Below are positions 59,201 to 64,000 of a stretch of DNA of 64,000 bases, one piece after another. A program made the position numbers and the translations under genes. The stretch is taken from the NCBI GenBank assembly GCA_005281725.1, contig SSBO01000012.1:9771099-9835098 (forward strand), read 5' to 3'. How positions within the stretch are numbered: the stretch's first letter is position 1; the number at the start of each line of letters is the position of its first letter. Origin of the DNA: Wuchereria bancrofti. Lineage: Eukaryota > Nematoda > Chromadorea > Rhabditida > Onchocercidae. Below the pieces are notes generated by a model. That model made no database searches, was not told the origin of the DNA, and saw only the letters and a list, made by a program, of their open reading frames with translations.

Positions 59201-62200
59201 TGTATTTTACCTGACTCACCTTTTTCATATTTCAAACATGTGATCACTCTTGGTGATGCTATAATACAATAAATTTGCTGCATTTTATCATGATTTATTA
59301 TTAATAATTATAAAATTTCAATTTTTCTTCATTTACTTGATAAATTTTAAGTAATTTTAAATTTTTAGCAAATGATATATCAAAAAGATATATATAAAAA
59401 AGGAAAAGAACAAAAGGAAAAAAGTTTCATACTTCTATAGTATTAACTAGAATAAATTGATTAAAGTTTCATATTTTCAAATACTTATTAATGAATTATA
59501 TTAAATAGATTTCAATTTATGGGAGTAAATAGATTTATAACAAAACAATAGAGTAAATCGATTAAAGTTCCATACTTCTAAATATTTATTAATGAATGAT
59601 TATTAACGAATAGTAAGTGAATACTAATGATTAATATTAAATAGATTAATAATGCAATATTAAAGAAAATAAATTAAAGAGAATAAATTGAATTTTGATT
59701 AAAGAAAAAAAAAAGAAAGAGAATAAATTAAATTTTTTATAAAAAAGAAATGAATTTTTTATATTAAAGAAAATAAATTGAAAATTGAATTTTTTTTATA
59801 TATTAAAGAGAATAAAAAAAATTAAAGAGAATAAATTGAATTTTTTGAATAATATCAAATAAAAATTTTCACATAACATTTATAATGGCTAATACATAAA
59901 ATTTATATATAGAATATTTATCAAAATATAGCAAAGAAAAGAGAAGCCAAAAAAAAAAAAAATTAAAAGAAGAAAAAAACGAAAAATTTCATCCAAAAAA
60001 TCAAGGTTGTTTAGACTAAAGATTTTTGATTAATTCCACATTTTTAAACTGCATGTGAAACAGGTAATAGTGAATAAAATCTTTACCTGGACAATTGAAT
60101 TCATCACTGTAATCACCGCAATCATTAATACCATCACAATGAGCTGAATGTGATACACATTTGCCATTTTGACAAAAAAATGAACCTGAAACAAAAAATA
60201 AATAAACAAATAAAAAATTTGATTAATAATTACTATTTTTTGTTTTTTTGTGATTTTATGATACAATTATTTTATTTAAACCAAATAAAGAAGGTTTTAT
60301 TAATTGAAATTTTTAACAATTTAATGAAATTTAAACAAATATACTAATTAAATCAATCACTGTGTTTTCAAATCATCTCAATAATTGTTAGCATATATTT
60401 TTTTTATATTGAACATAATACTAGTTTATTAGTTAGTTTTGCGAGGAAAATTTTGTATTTCTAAGTAGATATGCAATATCAGTAAATGTATTGTAGCTGA
60501 TAAATGTTATTATTGTCATTTTTATCTTTGCTCCTAATATTTTTTCTTAACCTACTACCATTCAAATCTTTTATCTCTTAAAAAATTTGTTTGCGCAAAA
60601 AAAATCACTTGAATATTATAGCCTTAAAAAAAGAAAAATTTAAATAAAACTCTCAATCTGTCAGATTTTCAAAAATTCCCATCCACTATATATAAAAACT
60701 AAATTATTATTTGTTTTTAAAAATTTCTTTATTACAATAAGTAAAATTAAAAAAAAAAAACTAACTTATAATATATCAAATTTAGTAGAAAAAATAATGC
60801 AATTAAAAAAGTTGTTAATTCAAAGAAAAAAGAAAACAATTATAATAATATCAAACAGGAATTATGAAAATTTCTCTTTTTTCTTTCTTTTTTTCCTTTT
60901 CTTCCTTTAAAAATGTTAATTGACTTTTGTAATAAGAATGATGAAGATGAAATTTTCATTTGCTTATTGCATTTCATTATTTTAATTGGTGATTGGTACA
61001 ACGAATTGATCGATGCCAAGGTCATCTAAGTACCCCGCTATCTTTTGACATCTTATCTCATCTTTTATTTTATTTCTATTTAACAAAATTTACAACTATT
61101 CATTCATATGTACTACCATTACTGCTATTGCTACTAATAATACTCTTTCAAATATTTGTCATTCACTAATATTTTATGATTAATGTTATTTATATTTGAC
61201 TTACCTTTCATACATGCAGGTAACACACATATAAATGGTAATAACGTATTGCACATTTCTAAAGTCCAACGTAGTTCATTAGTTATTGTGATCGACACCT
61301 ATAAATTTACATATATATGTTACGATTATCATTTTAATTGATAATATGATAAAATTTTCTTTTCTTTTTTTAACACTATCTAATTTTATCAGTTCGTTTC
61401 ATTTATTTCCCTTTCCTTTATTCTCATCTTGTTTCTTTTCTTTTTTCTTTTTCTAAGACTTCAATTAATTCAAAATTTATATAATTCAAATTTTGCGAAA
61501 AAAAAAAAGAAAGGAATGAAACATAAATTTGAAGTACTAGAATTAGTAATTAAGATTTAAATTTATCAATGTGTAACATTTCTTTACATTATTATAAAAT
61601 AGTTTTTTTTTAGTCTAATAAAATTATAAGAATACTTTTGCACAAGTTCCAGCTCTATAATCTGGTTGTCCATCATTCCAAAAACCAACATAACGTGATA
61701 TTACGGTACCATCAGACCATAAAAAAAATGCATTTTCATCCTCCGCTTGTTGTGCAACAACACCTTCAATAAAATAATTTTAATTAAATTTTAATAAAAT
61801 TTTTAATTAGTAATTAAATGTTAAAGAAGTGTTAATTTTACAAAAATAATTCATACCAATCCAAAATTCGTTACGATTTATTGGAAGAATTTTTTGTTGC
61901 CGATTGACTAAACGATGTAAAAAGCTATTTTCGCCGAATGATTCGATACGAGCAAGTTGACTTCCGTACCTATTATTTAATAAAATAATAAAAATATTTT
62001 TGCATAAAAAAATACAATATTACATCATATCTTATTAGCATAATATTATTTGAAAATTTGAACTTAAAATAAATCATAGAAATTGAACAAATCTGCAAAA
62101 ATTGAATTAAATTTTTTTTTGAAGCAAAAATATGCAGTCATTCAAAAACAAGGAAATTATTAAAAAAAGATTAAATTTTCCTATTAAAACTAAATTTCAA

Positions 62201-63249
62201 AAAAAGAAATCATATGTAATAATTATCAAAAGTTTTGATTTTATTTTTTTTTTAGGAACTTTTAAAATTTTTGAATAAAGAAAAAAATGTTAAATTGTGG
62301 TAACAATATATGATACAATTATCAATTAATACATCAATTATGCATTTTTCATTTAAAATGTTCCATTCAAATTATGATCAATTAGAAAATTTAAAAATTA
62401 CGTAGAAAAAGCAAAAGCAAGGTGTTTAGAACTAATTTCACAGCAATTCTCATATCAATAATAATAATTGTAGTAGTAGAAGTAATAGTATTAATAATAA
62501 TAATAATGACAACAATAATAATAATAGTAATAATAATGATAATAATAACAATGCCAATAATAACAGCATTAGGTAATATGAAGAATAATATTACAAATTC
62601 TCAAATAATCTAAGGAATGCATCAATTAGTCGATAATTAATTAATTACATTTAATTTTACCTGGAACAAAATAATAATGCTTGTGGCCATGATCGTTCAA
62701 CTGTATATACCCGAAAGCATTTTGACCTGTATTTTTCCCATCCTTGTGCACATTCCAAACCAATATCTGATACTGTATATTTTGAATCAGTCACATTTTT
62801 CAAACCATTTCCCTGAAAATTTTTAGCCAAAATTCAAAATCAACAATACAATTTTATAATTTATTTATATTAATGCAAAAGAAACGAGGAAAAAAGAAAT
62901 GAATTTTTTTTTCATTTAATTTTTTTTAAATTCTAACTTGTTCAGCAGTAGTAGTAGTAACAGTAGTAGTAGCAGTACTAGTAGTAGCAGTAGTAGTAGC
63001 AATAGTAGTAGTACTATCAGCAGCAGTAGTAGTAGTTATTGTTGTTGTAATAGCACTAATAGTTGTAGCACCAATAACCGATGATACTGAAACAGCAGTA
63101 GCAGCAATGGTGGTAGTATTATTATCCGTAAAAATTGTTGCAATTACAAAATTTTGTTGTAGTAATAATAGCAATATTAATGATAATGATAATCGTAATC
63201 GTTGTTTTTGTGGTGTAACGAACAAATGATATTGTTGAAAAATTATCAT
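33078..63249 (-). CDS. uif: Giant type I membrane mosaic protein, Uninflatable/SVEP1-like, about 3,594 aa, 64 exons
   Basis: Extracellular adhesion or receptor protein with one C-terminal transmembrane helix. I traced 64 exons from ATG 63249 to TAA 33078. Phases join at every junction and the summed length is a multiple of three once a 2-nt insertion in exon 29 is discounted. Domain blocks and their exon coordinates are given in the following entries. The order CTLD-CUB-sushi-discoidin-HYR-ephrin-like-EGF-LamG-TM matches insect Uninflatable, an apical ectodermal surface protein that antagonises Notch; SVEP1 shares most modules. Orthology is inferred from architecture, not tested. ATG 63249 was chosen because it directly precedes a signal peptide and no in-frame ATG lies between it and the upstream stop. 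Most introns are 100-700 bp and A/T-rich without other content. Confidence 0.93.
34132..34912 (-). other. uif: Receptor: two juxtamembrane EGF domains (exons 61-62)
   Basis: Exons 34748-34912 ([14 protein letters not shown] to [12 protein letters not shown]) and 34132-34235 ([14 protein letters not shown] to [11 protein letters not shown]). Residues about 3388-3477, directly before the membrane helix. The intron between them (34236-34747) carries a CAAA-type minisatellite. Confidence 0.9.
34561..34704. repeat. CAAA-rich minisatellite with about 60-bp period, in intron 61
   Basis: About 145 bp of CAAA-type units. They are organised as two copies of a longer unit containing ACAACCAAGCAAACAAACAA, then AAAAAGCAAAGAAA, ending in GCAAGCAAGCAG. 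The Cys/Leu/Phe-rich - strand open frames across it are artefacts. Confidence 0.85.
35188..36781 (-). other. uif: Receptor: second ephrin-receptor-like (GCC2_GCC3) Cys repeats (exons 57-60)
   Basis: Exons 36620-36781, 36120-36293, 35531-35696, 35188-35285; residues about 3188-3387. [68 protein letters not shown] and [18 protein letters not shown] are repeating modules. The exon 59 acceptor (TTTGACACAAG) is weak and is preceded by a 14-bp direct repeat. Confidence 0.88.
37001..38431 (-). other. uif: Receptor: sushi-like domain plus unassigned domain B (exons 52-56)
   Basis: Exons 38205-38431, 37892-38038, 37564-37719, 37320-37416, 37001-37094. The sushi-like part ([13 protein letters not shown] ... 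DGQWRPRP) is followed by about 165 unassigned residues: [59 protein letters not shown]. They end at [16 protein letters not shown] before the second ephrin-like block. The position and order mirror domain A. Confidence 0.7.
38618..39106 (-). other. uif: Receptor: third HYR domain and preceding linker (exons 50-51)
   Basis: Exons 38936-39106 and 38618-38773; residues about 2839-2947. [23 protein letters not shown] and [16 protein letters not shown] match the pattern of HYR1 and HYR2. Confidence 0.82.
39299..40437 (-). other. uif: Receptor: laminin G/pentraxin-like domain (exons 47-49)
   Basis: Exons 40214-40437, 39685-39933, 39299-39446; residues about 2650-2838. [33 protein letters not shown] and [14 protein letters not shown] are concanavalin-like strands of the pentraxin/LamG type. 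The exon 48 acceptor is a weak TTTTAAG. Confidence 0.88.
40611..45045 (-). other. uif: Receptor: tandem array of fourteen EGF domains (exons 37-46, ending in exon 47)
   Basis: Exons 44893-45045, 44402-44514, 44095-44209, 43804-43961, 43270-43544, 42505-42658, 42074-42225, 41587-41890, 41144-41260, 40611-40693; the last EGF ends in exon 47. Residues about 2108-2645. Several repeats keep the O-fucose consensus before the third Cys (CAMNATC, CLNGATC, CRNHATC, CLNNGTC) and the hydroxylation pattern CxDx4FxCxC, as in Notch-type EGFs. Repeat 9 ([17 protein letters not shown]) has an insertion in its first loop. Introns up to 611 bp contain an (AT)n run (44215-44244) and an AAT tract (about 42940-42995). 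Confidence 0.93.
44215..44244. repeat. (AT)n microsatellite in intron 38
   Basis: About 15 AT units starting a few bases from the acceptor of exon 39 (44209). Confidence 0.9.
45010..46262 (-). other. uif: Receptor: first ephrin-receptor-like (GCC2_GCC3) Cys repeats (exons 34-37)
   Basis: Exons 46107-46262, 45848-45969, 45461-45603 and the start of 44893-45045. Repeated CP-x-G and CxxCP patterns ([56 protein letters not shown]) are typical of GCC2_GCC3/TNFR-like modules. Residues about 1950-2105. Confidence 0.88.
46596..48500 (-). other. uif: Receptor: sushi-like domain plus unassigned domain A (exons 31-33)
   Basis: Exons 48220-48500, 47326-47557, 46596-46766. A sushi-like part ([12 protein letters not shown] ... 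[12 protein letters not shown]) leads into about 170 residues that I could not assign: [14 protein letters not shown], then [30 protein letters not shown] and a Cys-containing end that meets the ephrin-like repeats. It appears mixed alpha/beta with few cysteines. A similar arrangement recurs as domain B. Confidence 0.7.
49001..49899 (-). other. uif: Receptor: two HYR domains (exons 29-30)
   Basis: Exons 49609-49899 and 49001-49252. HYR1 has [14 protein letters not shown], then [20 protein letters not shown]2 has [12 protein letters not shown], then [19 protein letters not shown]. The spacing and closing aromatic, Asp and Cys pattern fit the hyalin-repeat fold. Exon 29 contains a 2-nt insertion (AC on the + strand at 49859-49862) that breaks the frame between CVDS and ESPTF (see findings). 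Confidence 0.88.
50086..51089 (-). other. uif: Receptor: sushi 8 and second discoidin (F5/8 type C) domain (exons 26-28)
   Basis: Exons 50839-51089, 50509-50706, 50086-50268. A sushi-like segment ([11 protein letters not shown]...) runs straight into a canonical discoidin domain: [39 protein letters not shown], then RYILLGV and CIRFDMQGC. Residues about 1331-1541. Such domains bind lipid or glycans. Confidence 0.92.
51210..52915 (-). other. uif: Receptor: sushi domains 5-7 (exons 21-25)
   Basis: Exons 52748-52915, 52525-52594, 52085-52204, 51547-51713, 51210-51336. Sushi 5 starts [15 protein letters not shown], sushi 6 [10 protein letters not shown] and sushi 7 [10 protein letters not shown], ending WDLGDLRC. 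The intron 51337-51546 begins GC rather than GT. GC is the only border that keeps sushi 7 intact and in phase (see findings). Confidence 0.88.
53058..53191 (-). other. uif: Receptor: calcium-binding EGF (exon 20)
   Basis: Residues about 1069-1113. [12 protein letters not shown] at the start and [18 protein letters not shown] give a matrilin or fibulin-type cbEGF. Confidence 0.9.
53411..54612 (-). other. uif: Receptor: first discoidin (F5/8 type C)-like domain (exons 17-19)
   Basis: Exons 54523-54612, 53840-54021, 53411-53567; residues about 927-1062. It has the GWCANPNDS region after the first Cys, ERIRIEKT on a core strand and the closing CMKLDILGC typical of the fold. It is more diverged than the second copy. 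Confidence 0.8.
54778..56593 (-). other. uif: Receptor: four sushi domains and a calcium-binding EGF (exons 13-16)
   Basis: Exons 56411-56593, 56077-56259 and 55530-55712 are each exactly 183 nt and encode one sushi domain apiece (CPPLETPKL..., [10 protein letters not shown]..., [10 protein letters not shown]...). Exon 54778-55065 carries the fourth sushi ([12 protein letters not shown]...) and a calcium-binding EGF beginning DIDECAEG. Residues about 648-926. All are phase-1 exons, the hallmark of module duplication by exon copying. Confidence 0.93.
56710..59258 (-). other. uif: Receptor: three CUB domains (exons 7-12)
   Basis: CUB1: exons 59119-59258 and 58245-58455, with SPNFPSPY and [11 protein letters not shown]2: exons 57991-58133 and 57314-57515, with [19 protein letters not shown] and [11 protein letters not shown]3: exons 57002-57180 and 56710-56875, with [18 protein letters not shown] and a diverged acidic loop. 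Residues about 307-646. Each domain is split by one intron. CUB2 is nearest to the family consensus. Confidence 0.92.
60087..60185 (-). other. uif: Receptor: LDL-receptor class A module (exon 6)
   Basis: One exon encodes one complete module, residues about 267-299. It has six cysteines and the calcium-cage motif [16 protein letters not shown] near the end. It is phase 1-1 symmetric, a classic shuffled exon. Confidence 0.94.
60186..61204 (-). other. uif: Largest intron of the giant receptor gene
   Basis: 1,019 bp intron 5 between the lectin and LDL-receptor A modules. A/T-rich; no exon or RNA gene was recognised. Confidence 0.6.
61205..62812 (-). other. uif: Receptor: C-type lectin domain (exons 2-5)
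   Basis: Exons 62661-62812, 61857-61969, 61636-61763, 61205-61298; residues about 124-262. It opens with Cys124 and the CAQGW...YRSKCFR motif of a long-form CTLD, then [17 protein letters not shown], a disulfide Cys233, RWTLEMC and PFIC. The calcium and sugar motif appears as QPD, and the usual WND is WTL, so carbohydrate binding is doubtful. The 691-bp intron 61970-62660 holds an (AAT)n tract at about 62455-62570. Confidence 0.92.
62455..62570. repeat. (AAT)n/(AGT)n tract in intron 2
   Basis: About 115 bp of AAT, AGT and GAT trinucleotides inside an intron of the giant gene. Confidence 0.85.
62938..63249 (-). other. uif: Receptor exon 1: signal peptide and Thr-rich stalk
   Basis: 104 residues. 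After a basic segment (TPQKQRLR) comes a hydrophobic core rich in Leu (about residues 20-37), a typical signal peptide. From about residue 44 the chain is mostly Thr with Ala, Ser and Ile, encoded by AGT/AGC/GTT-type trinucleotide repeats on the + strand (about 62944-63060). This is a mucin-like stretch likely to be O-glycosylated, and its length may vary between individuals. Confidence 0.85.
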
Positions 63250-64000
63250 GGTTGATAATAATGATAATAATAGATGGTCGAAGCGTACTTGTGCACATAT
63301 ACCACCCAATGCAGTAAATAATGGGGCGTCAATGTCGCTAGGCGCGTCTATCGGTTGAGTTGTTTAGGCTGTCTTACGGATTTTGCAATCAGGGCAAGAA
63401 GAAGAAGATGAGAGAAATAGTCCAGTTGACCTCATTAATTTGACCTTCCATTTGCTTCATTTCAACCTTCAAATTAAATGAGAGAATGTGCCACCTTGTC
63501 TTCCATTAAAATTCTCACAACAACAATCATTACCAGAGATAGATATAAGTATATCATTTTATCCTAATTCATCATCATTTCTTACCATCTTTTCCTCTCT
63601 TCTTATCTTCTTTTATCTTTTATATCATTCTCTTTTCATCTTCATCTATTTCAAATATCAAAATCACAAGCTAATATTTTCACTTCATCATCATACTTTC
63701 ACAAAATTTTCATTTTCACCATCCTATTAGTTGATCAGTTATATATCATTGAGTGAAATGATTGTTTATGGCACAATAATGATGATGATACATATAAGAA
63801 TGATAAATACAACATATCAAATGGCTCAATCACTATCACATTTTGATAATCTTTTTCAATTGTTAATTTAATTTCTATACATTTATTAACTAATTCCTTT
63901 TGTTCCATTCATTCTTTCTAACAAAAAGAAAAAAGGAAAAATTTCCTTTTTTATTTTGATTTTTAATTACTTCAACAAATCATTTCATTAATAATAATAA
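63250..64000 (-). promoter_or_regulatory. uif: Upstream region of the giant receptor gene
   Basis: 750 bp above the receptor ATG. An in-frame stop at about 63364-63366 precedes the start with no intervening in-frame ATG. The stretch just upstream (about 63300-63450) is less A/T-rich than the rest and includes GAAGAAGAAG. Further right the sequence is T/C-rich and A/T-rich with no gene. Promoter function is inferred from position only. Confidence 0.4.

Noticed and set aside
63301..63309. Alternative TTG start 60 nt upstream of the receptor ATG
   Set aside because: Non-AUG starts are unlikely in nematodes; the ATG at 63249 directly precedes the signal peptide.

Overview
The window looks like nuclear DNA of a clade III (spirurid or filarial) nematode. 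It is very AT-rich with long A/T homopolymers, and genes are cut into many short exons by introns of about 100-500 bp with TTTCAG/TTTTAG-type acceptors. Probable trans-splice acceptors lie just before two start codons, and the proteins are animal and nematode types. No phage, plasmid, CRISPR, rRNA or convincing tRNA feature was seen. Species cannot be fixed from the sequence. All exon boundaries were placed by eye, using reading-frame continuity, splice dinucleotides and family alignment from memory.

Layout. 1-4372 is mostly non-coding with striking microsatellites, plus a possible terminal exon of a gene lying off the left end (782-856). 4373-7661 (+) is a 9-exon medium-chain dehydrogenase/reductase of 364 residues. 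9120-11628 (+) is the 8-exon catalytic subunit of queuine tRNA-ribosyltransferase, 388 residues. Convergent to it, 12267-15965 (-) is a 9-exon secreted M14 metallocarboxypeptidase of the CPE/CPD type, 457 residues. A 6.3 kb gene-free stretch follows. 22314-30662 (-) is a 5-exon ONECUT-class CUT-homeobox transcription factor, 473 residues. 30663-33077 is intergenic and holds a 269-bp exact duplication on either side of a single N, almost certainly an assembly artefact.

33078-63249 (-) dominates the window. It is one gene of 64 exons that I could follow through to the stop, about 3,594 residues: a giant type I membrane protein resembling insect Uninflatable and vertebrate SVEP1. Domain order: signal peptide, Thr-rich stalk, C-type lectin, LDL-receptor A, three CUB, four sushi, EGF, discoidin, EGF, four sushi, discoidin, two HYR, sushi, unassigned domain A, cysteine-rich ephrin-receptor-like repeats, fourteen EGF, LamG/pentraxin, HYR, sushi, unassigned domain B, ephrin-receptor-like repeats, two EGF, one transmembrane helix and an acidic Tyr-rich tail. 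The frame stays consistent across all 64 exons except at a 2-nt insertion in exon 29.

The genes do not form a single pathway. The carboxypeptidase (secretory peptide trimming), the ONECUT factor (neuronal or developmental transcription) and the giant receptor (apical or extracellular matrix surface) are separate - strand genes. The dehydrogenase and the tRNA transglycosylase are two neighbouring + strand enzymes. The most noteworthy items are the HYR-sushi-unknown-ephrin-like block present twice in the giant protein, its GC-AG intron, its 2-nt frame disruption, a tandem alternative donor inside the ONECUT homeodomain, loss of two catalytic zinc ligands in the dehydrogenase, and the N-flanked duplication.
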